This document shows, piece after piece, positions 28,718 to 37,295 of a DNA stretch of 64,000 bases. Each line of letters begins with the position of its first letter. Position 1 is the stretch's first letter. Position numbers and translations under genes: made by a program. The DNA comes from Paenibacillus sp. MZ04-78.2 (GTDB lineage Bacteria; Bacillota; Bacilli; Paenibacillales; NBRC-103111), in assembly GCF_024213375.1 (NCBI RefSeq), contig NZ_JANAVJ010000004.1, positions 157,032 through 221,031 on the forward strand, given 5' to 3'. Under the pieces are notes generated by a model. It saw only the letters and a program-made list of their open reading frames with translations. It had not been told where the DNA came from and did no database searches.

Positions 28718-28761
28718 GGCCACTCCCCCGCCGATTGTCGACGTAGGAATGGCCCTCTTTT
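28718..28761 (+). terminator. xylR terminator
   Basis: GGCCACTCC pairs with GGAATGGCC (one mismatch) and is followed by CTCTTTT, 14 bases after the stop. Confidence 0.8.
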
Positions 28762-29030
28762 GCGTGAGCATCATTTCATTATTTCGTGCTTGTCCGTTTT
28801 TTTAGACTTTCTTATTTATGATGGGATGAGTATCCCCATAGGTGTGACCGCAGAGGACACAAATAATTTTCTGTGATAATTAACTTTTCCGAGATTTCTC
28901 GGTAAACTCGGTGTCTTCAAATAACTGTAAATGAGTAATTTTCGAATTCAAAAAAGGAGGATGAAAATTCGTCCCCCATACAATTTCAAAAGTATTTACA
29001 TGTTAAAAATTTCCACTATCGTATTTATCA
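28762..29030. other. AT-rich gap at the left edge of Alo region 2
   Basis: No gene is seen. Base composition drops sharply relative to the xylose block. The only structure noted is the terminator at 28950-28977. Confidence 0.6.
28950..28977 (-). terminator. Probable terminator of the AbrB-like gene 2
   Basis: On the minus strand GGGGGACGA pairs with TCATCCTCC (two mismatches) across a short loop and ends in six T, about 55 bases after the gene. Confidence 0.6.
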
Positions 29031-29486
29031 CTATAGTTGATTCCTGAGCAACTTACTAACCCATGCTTCTGAAAATCCTAAGATTTTGGCTAGTTCCTTT
29101 TGTGATGCGCTAGGATTTTCCTTAATTGCTTGATGCAAACGGTCCAATGTTTCTTTCCTTCTTGAAGTGATTTTTTCCTTATTTGTCTCATTAGCTCGTT
29201 CACGTTCTATTCCTTTGATGAAGACCTGAAGCTCCGGAAGGCTTTGAATACATGGCGAACAAACATAAAACTTTTTGAAGTAAATGATTTGTTGCTTGCT
29301 TGAACAAAACAAACACTCTTTTTCTGGATATTTATAAACCATAATCGCCTTTCTCTCATCATCACAGAAATACTCTGTCCTGACATTGGGTTCAAGATTC
29401 AAAACACGCCTAATCTCCGTGGGGATTACAATTCTTCCGAAGTCGTCTACAAACCTGACAATTCCCGTTCTTCTGTTATCTTGCAT
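29031..29486 (-). CDS. AbrB/SpoVT-type regulator with Cys4 motif, copy 2
   Basis: 151 residues. A complete N-terminal AbrB swapped-hairpin domain is seen (TGIVRFVDDFGRIVIPTEIR), then CLFC and CSPC pairs about 17 residues apart that could bind zinc. A basic linker and a C-terminal helix-turn-helix-like segment (SQKELAKILGFSEAWVSKLL) follow. Its paralogue at 13812 has a damaged N-terminus. ATG chosen behind GAGGTG. It sits downstream of a Spo0E-like gene and Alo module 2, a grouping that suggests control of sporulation or stationary-phase entry (inference). Confidence 0.82.
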   Translation of the reverse strand: MQDNRRTGIVRFVDDFGRIVIPTEIRRVLNLEPNVRTEYFCDDERKAIMVYKYPEKECLFCSSKQQIIYFKKFYVCSPCIQSLPELQVFIKGIERERANETNKEKITSRRKETLDRLHQAIKENPSASQKELAKILGFSEAWVSKLLRNQL

Positions 29487-29513
29487 CAATCACACCTCAA
29501 ACCATAACGATTT

Positions 29514-29735
29514 CTAGTTTACACATCGCATTCTCCTAATTTGAGCAATTAAAACATAGGTATCTAATTGTTGGCTTAATTGGACCATATATTCACTCGT
29601 TAAACTCTCACCTTGTTGTACGGCCTCTTCCATTTGGTTCTGTATGTTTTTCATGGCACTGAGTAATTCTTCATCGCTGAAATGGCTGATATCGTATTGG
29701 GTGTAATCCTCCTTTCCATTTGCTAACATGGTCAT
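29514..29735 (-). CDS. Spo0E-like aspartyl-phosphate phosphatase
   Basis: 73 residues, mostly helical, with the Spo0E family signature SQQLDTYV (residues 54-61). In this family the Ser-Gln-x-x-Leu-Asp motif removes phosphate from Spo0A~P and so delays sporulation. The protein is slightly longer at the N-terminus than minimal family members. AAAAAGGAGAG precedes the ATG. It lies 27 bases before the AbrB-like gene 2 in the same direction. Confidence 0.78.
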   Translation of the reverse strand: MTMLANGKEDYTQYDISHFSDEELLSAMKNIQNQMEEAVQQGESLTSEYMVQLSQQLDTYVLIAQIRRMRCVN

Positions 29736-29851
29736 ATGGCTCTCTCCTTTTTCAACTATTGTAGTTTTGTCTTTTTATAAATTAACTGTAACATGCATCT
29801 CGCAAAAAACCTTATTATTCCATTTTGTGCAACGAATGTTTTGGAAAATAA

Positions 29852-29885
29852 ACAAAAAAAAGAACAGGTTTTTAATCACCTGTTC
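29852..29885 (-). terminator. Terminator of the aloR2-aloP2 unit
   Basis: On the minus strand GAACAGG pairs with CCTGTTC around a 10-base loop, followed by a run of T. Confidence 0.8.
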
Positions 29886-29926
29886 ATTGATAAGCATTCA
29901 TATTTCATTTTCGAATGACAAAATAA

Positions 29927-30049
29927 TTAATGCCCGGTATCAATATCATTGTATAAAATTTTTTGGCCCGGATTTGCATCTGGCGAAACAACAAACATAG
30001 TTCCAATCACAGCCAAAGATAAAGCCATCAGCAAGATGAATTTCTTCAC
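29927..30049 (-). CDS. AloP-type signalling pre-pro-peptide 2
   Basis: 40 residues with a GTG start behind GGAGG (8-base spacing). KKF and a hydrophobic core (ILLMALSLAVIGTMFVV) form a signal, followed by SPDANPGQKILYNDIDTGH. It lies 36 bases after the aloR2 stop. The C-terminus DTGH follows the D-x-G-x pattern of the other two peptides. Probably exported, trimmed and re-imported to act on AloR2. Confidence 0.75.
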   Translation of the reverse strand: MKKFILLMALSLAVIGTMFVVSPDANPGQKILYNDIDTGH

Positions 30050-30085
30050 TGACTTCGCCTCCGATCAAATGGTTTATTTACCTTA

Positions 30086-31351
30086 TTATTCATATGCCTC
30101 CTTCAACTTCATTATATGCTTTAGTTCCAAGGATTTCGACAGTTTTATGTGATATGTTAACAATTCCTGCATGCAGTCGTCTTTCTCTTTCATAGCGCTG
30201 ACACTCCCGAACGCCTTTAAACCTTTAACATAGTTTTCTATTCCTTCGTCAAGCAAACCTTTACTAAGCTTATAGAAGCCTTTAAATCTATGGAACCTTC
30301 CAACAGTAATGTATTTATGTGGTGTTTGTGGATGCTCAGGTAATAATTCTTCCCCCTTCTCCAATATTTCAGCAATTGATTCAAGATCCCCTAATTGAAA
30401 ATAGATCTCCAGAAGTTCGTCAGCAATATGTAAGCTATATTCCTTCCCTAGTTCCCCTAAATATTTCTGAAGCATGGGTATTGCTACATCATATTCTTTT
30501 TTTCTCGCTTTTGTTAAGGCCCGAGTAGCCTTGGCAGGTACGACAACAAAATCATTATTGATTTTTTCAAATATGTCCAAATGTTTCTCGACTGCGTCAT
30601 AATTTTTTTGATGAGAAAATGAATTTATCATAGCCAGATATGCTCTCGTTTTCAGATCTGTATCTTCTGTCTCTAAAGGGAGACCCAATTCACAAAGTTG
30701 AATGCATTCATTGTATTTGTTTATGTTTTTTGCATGCAAAGCCATTCTAAAGTAAAACGTAATTTTCTCCTCACGTGATAAAAACTTAGTGTAGTATAAA
30801 ACTTCTTGCCCCATCCGAAACGATTCTTCCAGTTGCTTCAAATCGTTCCTTTCAATCAAATACTTTTGTAGTAGCCCTTTGGCTACATAATACGGCACTC
30901 CGCGTTCTCTGGAAAACTTAATAATCAACGTATAGAGTGTAACTTTCAGTGAATCATCAGTTACTGTTTGGGTAAAATTGAATAAGCGGTGAAGCGATTC
31001 CTCCGTTTCTACATTATGCGATTCCAGTATGCGTATTGCCGCTTTCGGAACAAGCGAAAAGCACTCTTTACAGGTTGTTACCTCTTCGAGCACTTCAAAC
31101 AAAGTGTTGACGCGGTTTTCTTCTTCAAGGTAACACTCCATAATCTCGAAATAGTGTGCAGGAAAAGCTGTGGCTATAGACTTTACCGTTTTAAATTCAA
31201 GCCGCTTCGTTTCTCCACGTTCTTTTCGATTTAGTGCGCTTCTACTTACCCCCGTTAATTCTTCAAGATTCGCGTATGTCAAGTTTCTCTCTTTTCTAAG
31301 TTGGAAGATGATATCTGAGATGGTTTTATGCTGATGCTTAATATCCACCAT
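30086..31351 (-). CDS. AloR-type (AimR-like, RRNPP) peptide receptor and regulator 2
   Basis: 421 residues, same architecture as the other two: N-terminal helix-turn-helix (FQLRKERNLTYANLEELTGV) then TPR-like helices to the end. The DNA-binding part is close to receptors 1 and 3; the repeat region is more divergent. GGAAGG stands before the ATG. Divergent from a secreted HNH toxin gene and followed by its own peptide gene, so it probably links toxin expression to cell density (inference from arrangement). Confidence 0.85.
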   Translation of the reverse strand: MVDIKHQHKTISDIIFQLRKERNLTYANLEELTGVSRSALNRKERGETKRLEFKTVKSIATAFPAHYFEIMECYLEEENRVNTLFEVLEEVTTCKECFSLVPKAAIRILESHNVETEESLHRLFNFTQTVTDDSLKVTLYTLIIKFSRERGVPYYVAKGLLQKYLIERNDLKQLEESFRMGQEVLYYTKFLSREEKITFYFRMALHAKNINKYNECIQLCELGLPLETEDTDLKTRAYLAMINSFSHQKNYDAVEKHLDIFEKINNDFVVVPAKATRALTKARKKEYDVAIPMLQKYLGELGKEYSLHIADELLEIYFQLGDLESIAEILEKGEELLPEHPQTPHKYITVGRFHRFKGFYKLSKGLLDEGIENYVKGLKAFGSVSAMKEKDDCMQELLTYHIKLSKSLELKHIMKLKEAYE

Positions 31352-31392
31352 AATACATACCTTCCTTTTTGATTAAGTTTTTACATTGGTCA

Positions 31393-31421
31393 ATTATATC
31401 AAAGTATGTTTAATTTTACAA
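31393..31421 (-). promoter_or_regulatory. aloR2 promoter
   Basis: On the minus strand TTGTAA (31421-31416), a 17-base spacer and TATAAT (31398-31393), matching the promoters of aloR1 and aloR3. Confidence 0.75.
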
Positions 31422-31465
31422 TTCATTGATATTTATGATATGTCATCTAATTTCGTCCGAGATGC

Positions 31466-31632
31466 AACGATTCGATAAGTTTCTACAAAGATTAACTGTT
31501 AATTGGTATTAATTTCAATTACCTGTGTATTTTGAAGAAATAGTAGAAATAAAAATAGATATTTTTCCCTATCCCATATTTTATGTCATTATGATAAATT
31601 ATGTTTTAACGATCCAGTCGCGACGAATTGTT
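31466..31632 (+). promoter_or_regulatory. Divergent control region of Alo module 2 (paired half-sites)
   Basis: AACGATTCG (31466-31474) and the inverted element CGAATTGTT (31624-31632) start 158 bp apart. The second is preceded by a conserved GTCGCGA. Between them lie the shared CTATCCCATA and TATGATAAATTATG elements of the likely toxin promoter. The large TTTGAAC dyad of module 1 is only partly kept here. Confidence 0.55.
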
Positions 31633-31718
31633 CAGAAATTTTTCTGAAGGAGGGAGATAGGTTTTTGCAACATTTTTGTTTCTTGTTTTAAAAAATCAAA
31701 AGAGGAGTGACATTTCAA

Positions 31719-32819
31719 ATGGGTATTAAAAAATTTGGGAAATATTTAATTCCTGCTATTCTGAGCTTGTCTTTCGTTTTCTCTGGCGTGCTTCCAATCT
31801 CGGCGGCTGTTGATTCAACATCAAATCTAAGCAGCGCTACACAGTTAGATAATGCTGAGAAAAAGGAAATTAGGATTTCTCACAAGTTTTCAGTAGTCTA
31901 CGACAAAGATAAAGCAATTGAGGTAGTCGAAGGTAAGAACGGCCCAGCTAAGAGTCAAATTTCCTATATGGATGCGGATCAATTGTCTGACAAATTAAGC
32001 GCATCCTTCTTGAAACCTAATGATGTCATCACTTATAATGACTCGGCCAAAGAACACAGCGTATACAATTTAAAAAATGTCGGCCAGTTAAACACAGAAT
32101 TTTCAACTACTAGCCCTTCTTCTGCAGCCAGCGGAGGAAAACTTGGTAGTGGTGTATCAGTTGCATATTACTCCGCAGATTTCGTCATCACAGGAAATTC
32201 CAGCCCTTATTTGGAAGTCACGCTTACTGGGGTAGAAGGGAATTTGCCTGCTACTGTTGGAGGGCAGCTTTCGTTATCGCGAGGAATAAATAAAATCGGA
32301 AATTACACTGTAACAGATGTTTTAAATTACACTTGGCAATATCCCTTTGTAGGTAAGTCGGAAAGGAAAAATGTTAGCGTCAATGATACAAGCTTTTATT
32401 GGTATCAATCATCGAATTTTGCAATTTGGAGAAATCCCGATGGAAGCACGGCTGGCTATGCCACAGATGGAAATCAGACAACCGAAATACTACTGAATAA
32501 ACTCGGTGTATTGTATCCATTTTGGTACGGCATAGATGTAAACGGATTTTTAAACTCTTTTCCTCCTGACACTACAACTTATTCCAGAGTATCGCCTAGT
32601 ACTGTAGATGCTTTAAGAAAAGCATTTGAAAATTCTGTTAGAGACAAATATAAAACTTATTACGATAAGAAATACGGGTACGTTAACTGGCAACCGGGTA
32701 TTGAGATACATCATATCAGGCCCTTGAATTTTGGAGGTGATAATTCCTTCGAAAATCTAATTCCTTTGTATGCGGATAAGCATTATCAATTCTCAAATTG
32801 GTGGAATTACTATCAATGA
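31719..32819 (+). CDS. Secreted HNH-nuclease toxin, effector of Alo module 2
   Basis: 366 residues from the ATG of MGIKKFGKYL; a GTG 12 bases upstream is possible but overlaps the GAGGAG ribosome site. A signal peptide is clear (LIPAILSLSFVFSGVLPISAA). A long unique middle domain follows, rich in Ser/Thr/Asn. The last 40 residues form an HNH nuclease core: EIHHIRPLNFGGDNSFENL, with a later His in ADKHYQF, the usual His-His...Asn...His order. The next gene overlaps its stop by ATGA and is a SMI1/KNR4-type immunity protein, the standard partner of such toxins. It probably cuts DNA of competing cells after export; delivery into targets is unknown. Confidence 0.85.
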   Translation: MGIKKFGKYLIPAILSLSFVFSGVLPISAAVDSTSNLSSATQLDNAEKKEIRISHKFSVVYDKDKAIEVVEGKNGPAKSQISYMDADQLSDKLSASFLKPNDVITYNDSAKEHSVYNLKNVGQLNTEFSTTSPSSAASGGKLGSGVSVAYYSADFVITGNSSPYLEVTLTGVEGNLPATVGGQLSLSRGINKIGNYTVTDVLNYTWQYPFVGKSERKNVSVNDTSFYWYQSSNFAIWRNPDGSTAGYATDGNQTTEILLNKLGVLYPFWYGIDVNGFLNSFPPDTTTYSRVSPSTVDALRKAFENSVRDKYKTYYDKKYGYVNWQPGIEIHHIRPLNFGGDNSFENLIPLYADKHYQFSNWWNYYQ

Positions 32820-33397
32820 ACAAGCTTATATATCTCACTTTGAAAAACCTAAAGACACGTTTGGCGAAACAGCCCATCTTATGGGTTCAAAGAGAATTAG
32901 GCTATATTAAACCTTGTACATGCGCCTTTTACAAAGCTGCTACGCCAGATCAAATCTATAGCTTGGTAAAAGAAACAGGATTTTTCTTGCCAACGAGTTA
33001 TATCGATTTCTTGAAAATGCACGATGGCGCTATCTTATTTCAAGACCAGTCCGAATATGTTAACCCTCCTTGGTATATTTTTGGCTTGGAGGAAATTATG
33101 GAATACTCGGAACAAAATGAACTGCCTCCTAACCTGTATGCCATTGCGAAGTTTAGTCAAACCATTATTTTTATTGATTCGTCTCGGGTAAAAGAGGGAA
33201 GGGAAGACTACTTATTCGAAGGCTCAATTCTAAACCTTGCGGATGAATTTAAAGCAATTGATCTTAATTTTGAATTATGGTTTGAAAGACTTATTGTTTC
33301 CCAAGGTTCTTTTTTCTGGTATTGGAACAACTATTCGCTAAAAAACTATCAGCCGGAAGAGGTTTCACTTGATGAGCTTAATGAAATGGAAGAGTAA
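32816..33397 (+). CDS. SMI1/KNR4 (SUKH)-family immunity protein
   Basis: 193 residues beginning MNKLIYLTLKNL; the ATG overlaps the toxin stop (ATGA), so translation is coupled. The SUKH pattern LPTSYIDFLKMHDGAILF is visible near residue 65, with PPWYIFGLEEI after it. SUKH proteins commonly neutralise nuclease toxins encoded just upstream. There is no signal peptide, so it protects the producer from inside. The frame continues after the TAA for 36 codons to a second stop, so the protein may once have been longer. Confidence 0.82.
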   Translation: MNKLIYLTLKNLKTRLAKQPILWVQRELGYIKPCTCAFYKAATPDQIYSLVKETGFFLPTSYIDFLKMHDGAILFQDQSEYVNPPWYIFGLEEIMEYSEQNELPPNLYAIAKFSQTIIFIDSSRVKEGREDYLFEGSILNLADEFKAIDLNFELWFERLIVSQGSFFWYWNNYSLKNYQPEEVSLDELNEMEE

Positions 33398-33412
33398 GAT
33401 TATCAGAAAGAA

Positions 33413-33505
33413 ATGCCTTCAGATTCGTTAGAAATACTTTCATCTGCAAATACAGAACTTGCGAAAAAATATTTAGGACAGCTTGAAAATGATGTTGATA
33501 ACTAA
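33413..33505 (+). other. In-frame tail after the immunity gene
   Basis: Directly in frame with the immunity gene after its TAA, an ATG-started stretch of 30 codons (MPSDSLEILSSANTEL... ending ENDVDN) is open to the next stop. Its ribosome site is weak. It is either a lost C-terminus of the immunity protein or a tiny gene; the first is more likely. Confidence 0.35.
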
Positions 33506-33518
33506 ATAATTCATTCCC

Positions 33519-33547
33519 CCTCATGGAGTTTATCTGTGAGGTTTTTT
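33519..33547 (+). terminator. Terminator of the toxin-immunity operon
   Basis: CCTCATGGA pairs imperfectly with TCTGTGAGG and is followed by six T. Related in sequence to the relic terminator at 14430-14462. Confidence 0.7.
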
Positions 33548-33601
33548 GTTTTCATTGTCCTCACTGTGTTACCTAAGTAAATGTTCTCCCGCTTCTACAA
33601 A

Positions 33602-33626
33602 TAAAAAAGAGGCGTGTATGCCTCTA
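33602..33626 (-). terminator. Terminator at the end of the lower paa operon
   Basis: GAGGC and GCCTC stem (6 bp with flanking A/T) with a T-run on the minus strand. It lies 13-25 bases after acctaagtaaatgtt, an arrangement shared with the terminator at 13093. Confidence 0.7.
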
Positions 33627-33657
33627 AAATACACATTTTTTTACGTTTATAATATGT

Positions 33658-33688
33658 CATCAGGATTTCATTCTCGATACACCGCGCC
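33658..33688 (-). repeat. 31-bp direct repeat of the sigK core (partner 61160-61190)
   Basis: 31 of 31 bases equal sigK codons 110-119 at 61160-61190, in the same orientation. The flanks on both sides are unrelated to sigK. In Bacillus subtilis the skin element interrupts sigK at about codon 112, inside this very stretch. The two copies bracket the 27.5-kb paa block, so this could be an attachment site or its scar (inference). Confidence 0.7.
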
Positions 33689-33736
33689 ACTCCCACACCG
33701 CTGATAATCGCCTTGGCCATCTTCCTCACACGCCTC

Positions 33737-34522
33737 TCATTCTCCCAAAAATACAGGCTTTCTTTTCTCGTTAAACGCTTTCAACGCCTCAACGCGGTCC
33801 TTAGTCGGAATAATAACCTCATAAGCCTTGGATTCAAAATCCAACCCCGTTTGCAAATCGACGCCCATCCCTACATCAATGGCACGCTTCGCTTGGTAGA
33901 CGGCAATGGGGGCATTTTGCAAAATCTCCTTGGCCAGCCCCTCACAAAGCTCCGCCAGATGCACGGCATCTTCGGCAATACCGCTTACAAAACCAACGGA
34001 CAAAGCTTCTTCTGCCGTGATTTTACGGGCAGTCAAGATCAGCTCCTTCGCTTTCGACGGTCCGATCAGCCGCGGTAGCCGCTGGGTTCCTCCTGCTCCC
34101 GGTATGATGCCCAAGCTGACTTCCGTCAGCCCCATTCTGGCCTCTTTGACGGCGTAACGAAAATCGCAGGCCAACGCGAGCTCGAAACCTCCCCCGAACG
34201 CGTAACCGTTGATAGCGGCAATGGTAGGCTGCGGAAGACGTTCCAGCGCGGTAAATACATCGCGGATTTTTTTGACGTTCCTTCTGACCTGCTGCTCATT
34301 CAACGTCTTTCTTTCCTTCAGATCGGCGCCGGCGGAGAACGCTTTGCCTGCTGCCGTGACGATAACGACGCGCACGTCTTTAGGCCGAGCTTCGATCTCC
34401 TCGATCGCTTCGCCTAAAGCAACGAGAGCTTCGTAATTGAACGCGTTCAATTCCTCCGGCCGATTCAATCGGATATAACCAATGTGGTCCTTCTGTTCCC
34501 AAAATACAGCTTTGGATGTCAC
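33737..34522 (-). CDS. Enoyl-CoA hydratase/isomerase family protein
   Basis: 261 residues, crotonase fold. Both catalytic glutamates are present (GGFELALACD and [17 protein letters not shown]), with the oxyanion-hole motif AFSAGADLKE. It is therefore a true hydratase rather than a PaaG-like isomerase. It is the third crotonase in the block and could serve beta-oxidation or, since no PaaZ is present, hydration/ring opening of oxepin-CoA (inference). It is the last intact gene of the lower operon. Confidence 0.85.
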   Translation of the reverse strand: MTSKAVFWEQKDHIGYIRLNRPEELNAFNYEALVALGEAIEEIEARPKDVRVVIVTAAGKAFSAGADLKERKTLNEQQVRRNVKKIRDVFTALERLPQPTIAAINGYAFGGGFELALACDFRYAVKEARMGLTEVSLGIIPGAGGTQRLPRLIGPSKAKELILTARKITAEEALSVGFVSGIAEDAVHLAELCEGLAKEILQNAPIAVYQAKRAIDVGMGVDLQTGLDFESKAYEVIIPTKDRVEALKAFNEKRKPVFLGE

Positions 34523-34536
34523 TGCTCTTCCCCCTA

Positions 34537-35508
34537 TCAGGCTTCATAATGCCAAACTTCGTTCTTTTTCACTTTTTGTATGCTTCCTTGAGCCTCCAAA
34601 AAATCGAGCAAGCCGATAATCTCCGACATGACAGGCGAAAATACAGTCCTATATTTATGAGGATAATATAGCTGTGCCAGCTGGTAAGCTGTAGACGCAC
34701 CGCTAATAATCATCTCTCTGATTTTATCCGCTTTTTGTCCGATTCGTTTCAGCCTCATGGCGATGAGCTGTTGATGATCGTCGATCAGCTCCCCGTGCCC
34801 CGGGAATACGGTGTCCGCATCAATCTTGGAGCATTTCGTCAACGATTCGACATATTGCACAAGCGTACGGAGCCTTGCGCCCTCGAAATCCGGTTCGACA
34901 AAGGCGTTGCTCGAAATATGCTTGATCAAATGATCCCCAGCAAACAACGTTTTCTCGTTCTCATTCCAGAAGACGATATGATCGGGAGCATGCCCCGGAA
35001 CCTCCAGTACTTTATAGTCGCCGATTCGGGACCCTTCCGTTAACGGGATGATATCTGTCTGAGTCGTATAGGCTTCATTTTTTTTCGCCGCTCTTTGCAG
35101 CCGTTCAATATCTCGCTCCCCTGCAGTGCCGCAGCCCATTTCACGATACAGCCGATCAAAAAAGCGGAGCCGCATTTGAATAAAATCCGGATCTCTTTTC
35201 ATCCGGGGGATCGCATCCTTATGGGCATATACGGGAACCTGCACTTGCGAGACGATCCGGTTCACTAGTCCGATATGATCCTGATGGCTGTGAGTAATCC
35301 ATATTTGCGATAAATCACCTAATGCAAGGCCATGCTGGCGCAGCGTCAAAAGCAGCGCTTCCCAACAAATGTCGGAATCGTCTCCGGCATCAAGCAAGGT
35401 AAGCGTGTTGCCATCGGCGATCAAGAACATGTTCACGTCGCCGACATCGTAAGGAGTCGGCGCTACGATCGGAATGACTTGGCCGCTCGTTGTTTTGATT
35501 CCCGTCAT
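34537..35508 (-). CDS. Metallo-beta-lactamase-fold hydrolase
   Basis: 323 residues from the ATG of MTGIKTTSG; the upstream ATG at 35544 has no ribosome site. HSHQDHIG is the HxHxDH zinc motif; further metal ligands are in VPGHAPDH, FAGDH and FPGHGE. The C-terminus carries a winged-helix-like segment (about the last 80 residues) as in LACTB2-like proteins. Such enzymes hydrolyse thioesters or other small esters. Its place among CoA-ester genes suggests removal of stalled CoA or acyl intermediates (inference). Confidence 0.78.
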   Translation of the reverse strand: MTGIKTTSGQVIPIVAPTPYDVGDVNMFLIADGNTLTLLDAGDDSDICWEALLLTLRQHGLALGDLSQIWITHSHQDHIGLVNRIVSQVQVPVYAHKDAIPRMKRDPDFIQMRLRFFDRLYREMGCGTAGERDIERLQRAAKKNEAYTTQTDIIPLTEGSRIGDYKVLEVPGHAPDHIVFWNENEKTLFAGDHLIKHISSNAFVEPDFEGARLRTLVQYVESLTKCSKIDADTVFPGHGELIDDHQQLIAMRLKRIGQKADKIREMIISGASTAYQLAQLYYPHKYRTVFSPVMSEIIGLLDFLEAQGSIQKVKKNEVWHYEA

Positions 35509-35618
35509 ACAAAAACCACTTCCCCTGACTGTCTTTACGTTCATCTTGATTGAAAAAAGCGATATTGATTATGAACGATCATAATCAACATCGCGAAAAC
35601 AAACATGCGCCGAACCTA

Positions 35619-36815
35619 TCAACCCTTTTCAATGATCGTCGCGATGCCTTGCCCGACGCCGATGCACATCGAAGCCAGCCCGTACCGGCAATCTCTGCGC
35701 TTCATCTCGTGAACGAGCGTCGTCATGATGCGCGCGCCGCTGCAGCCAAGCGGATGGCCAAGCGCGATAGCCCCGCCGTTCACATTGACGATCTCGGGAT
35801 TCAGCCCCAATTCCTTCACGCAGGCGAGCGATTGAGACGCGAACGCTTCATTCAACTCAACCAAATCCAGTTGGCCGACAGCCAATCCGGCATTGTTCAG
35901 TGCTTTGCGGACGGCAGGCACAGGGCCTATCCCCATATAATCCGGGTGTACGCCTACCGTTGCCGAAGCGACGATCCGGGCGAGCGGCTTGAGGCCGAGA
36001 CGTTCGGCCGTCTCCCTTTCCATCATCAGAAGGGCGCTGGCGCCGTCGTTAATCCCCGAGGAGTTTCCGGCCGTAACGCTGCCGTTTTTATGAAAAGCCG
36101 GCTTCAATTCCGCCAGCTTGCCGAGCGACGTGTCCGGCCTCGGATGCTCGTCGGTATCGAAAAGAAACGATTCCTTCTTGCGCTCGATCGGATAAGGCAC
36201 GATTTCGTCTTTAAATTTGCCTTCGGCAATCGCTTGTAGGGCGAGCGTCTGGCTTCTTAAAGCGAATACGTCTTGCTCCTCGCGGCTGATGCCGTATTTT
36301 TCCGCAACGTTCTCCGCCGTCTCGCCTAAAGTAATCGGGGGATACATCCTTTCCATGACAGGGTTGACGATTCTCCAGCCCAGCATCGTATCGTACAGCG
36401 TCTGGTTTCCCCTCTGACCGGAATGCTCGGGTTTCAGCATGACGTACGGAGCGCGCGTCATACTTTCCGTCCCTCCGGCAATGTAAATGCTGCCGCTCTC
36501 CGCTTTAATGGCGTGTGCAGCCTGATTCACGGCTTCAAGACCGGAGCCGCACAAGCGGTTCACCGTAACCCCCGGCACCGATATCGGCAATCCGGCCAAG
36601 AGAACGGCCATACGTGCGACGTTACGGTTATCTTCCCCCGCTTGATTGGCGCATCCGAAAAATACGTCCTCAATCGATTCGGCATCGATTGGGTTGCGCT
36701 TCAACAGCTCCTTTATCACATGAGCGGCCAGGTTGTCAGGCCGCACATCTTTAAGCGTTCCGTTGTATTTGCCAATCGGGGTGCGGACGGCGTCTACAAT
36801 AACCGCTTCTTTCAT
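35619..36815 (-). CDS. Acetyl-CoA acyltransferase (beta-ketoadipyl-CoA thiolase type), copy 1
   Basis: 398 residues. Nucleophilic Cys in [10 protein letters not shown], His in [16 protein letters not shown], and second Cys in SMCIGVGQG give a complete thiolase active site. In phenylacetate degradation this type cleaves 3-oxoadipyl-CoA and the 3-oxo-5,6-dehydrosuberyl-CoA intermediate (PaaJ). There are two thiolases in this operon; which one does which step cannot be told. Confidence 0.88.
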   Translation of the reverse strand: MKEAVIVDAVRTPIGKYNGTLKDVRPDNLAAHVIKELLKRNPIDAESIEDVFFGCANQAGEDNRNVARMAVLLAGLPISVPGVTVNRLCGSGLEAVNQAAHAIKAESGSIYIAGGTESMTRAPYVMLKPEHSGQRGNQTLYDTMLGWRIVNPVMERMYPPITLGETAENVAEKYGISREEQDVFALRSQTLALQAIAEGKFKDEIVPYPIERKKESFLFDTDEHPRPDTSLGKLAELKPAFHKNGSVTAGNSSGINDGASALLMMERETAERLGLKPLARIVASATVGVHPDYMGIGPVPAVRKALNNAGLAVGQLDLVELNEAFASQSLACVKELGLNPEIVNVNGGAIALGHPLGCSGARIMTTLVHEMKRRDCRYGLASMCIGVGQGIATIIEKG

Positions 36816-36869
36816 TCTGTCATCTCCTTCGATGAGTAAGAGTAAAATCCTCTGCCGCTATATAGGAAC

Positions 36870-37289
36870 CTACAGATTTTTCCTCCGTAATAACGATTCC
36901 TTCAATTCCCGAATGCGACGTTCCATATCCTGCTTTTGGAAGATCGCTTGAGTAAACAAGCCTATTCCGACAACATGCCGATCGGTTTCAGCCTTTACTT
37001 CGCAGACAACCCTCTTCTCCGACACTTCTGTACATACGGCCTTAAATTTCACTTCCTGCCCTACTAACGCAAGTCCGACATGCTTCACATCTATCGCAAA
37101 GCCGGCCCCTTCTTCTCCGTCTTCCAAATACGGCACAATGATCTCACGGCCTGCTTTTTCCATATAATAAATCATTGTCACGGTAGACATGACATCATGA
37201 ACAACCTTGCCGTCAAAAGCAGGCCTCATCGATGGTTCCACCAAAATCTGAAATTCAACTTCGATCCCGGGTACTAATCCCTGTCTCAT
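36870..37289 (-). CDS. FlK-like hotdog thioesterase
   Basis: 139 residues with the hotdog pattern of fluoroacetyl-CoA thioesterase-like proteins: PGIEVEFQILVEPSMRPAFDG at the start and HVGLALVGQEVKFKAVCTEV in the middle, with the Thr/Glu/His region near VSTVTMIYYMEKAGRE. It probably hydrolyses a small acyl-CoA. It lies between the two thiolase genes. A second thioesterase, PaaI, is in the same operon. A short basic tail (RIRELKESLLRRKNL) is not usual for the family. Confidence 0.75.
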   Translation of the reverse strand: MRQGLVPGIEVEFQILVEPSMRPAFDGKVVHDVMSTVTMIYYMEKAGREIIVPYLEDGEEGAGFAIDVKHVGLALVGQEVKFKAVCTEVSEKRVVCEVKAETDRHVVGIGLFTQAIFQKQDMERRIRELKESLLRRKNL

Positions 37290-37295
37290 TCGCCA

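Larger units (their letters stand above)
33595..33720 (-). pseudogene. Truncated gene at the end of the lower paa operon, fused to a sigK core
   Basis: A 41-codon frame starts 16 bases after the enoyl-CoA hydratase stop, as the next operon gene would. Its first 11-12 codons (MAKAIISGVGVA) are unrelated to sigK. The next ten codons ([10 protein letters not shown]) are exactly residues 110-119 of sigma-K and share 31 identical bases with the intact sigK. The remaining codons run through a terminator to a stop. It looks like an operon gene cut by recombination at a sigK-like site. The original gene is not identifiable from so short a start. Confidence 0.45.
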
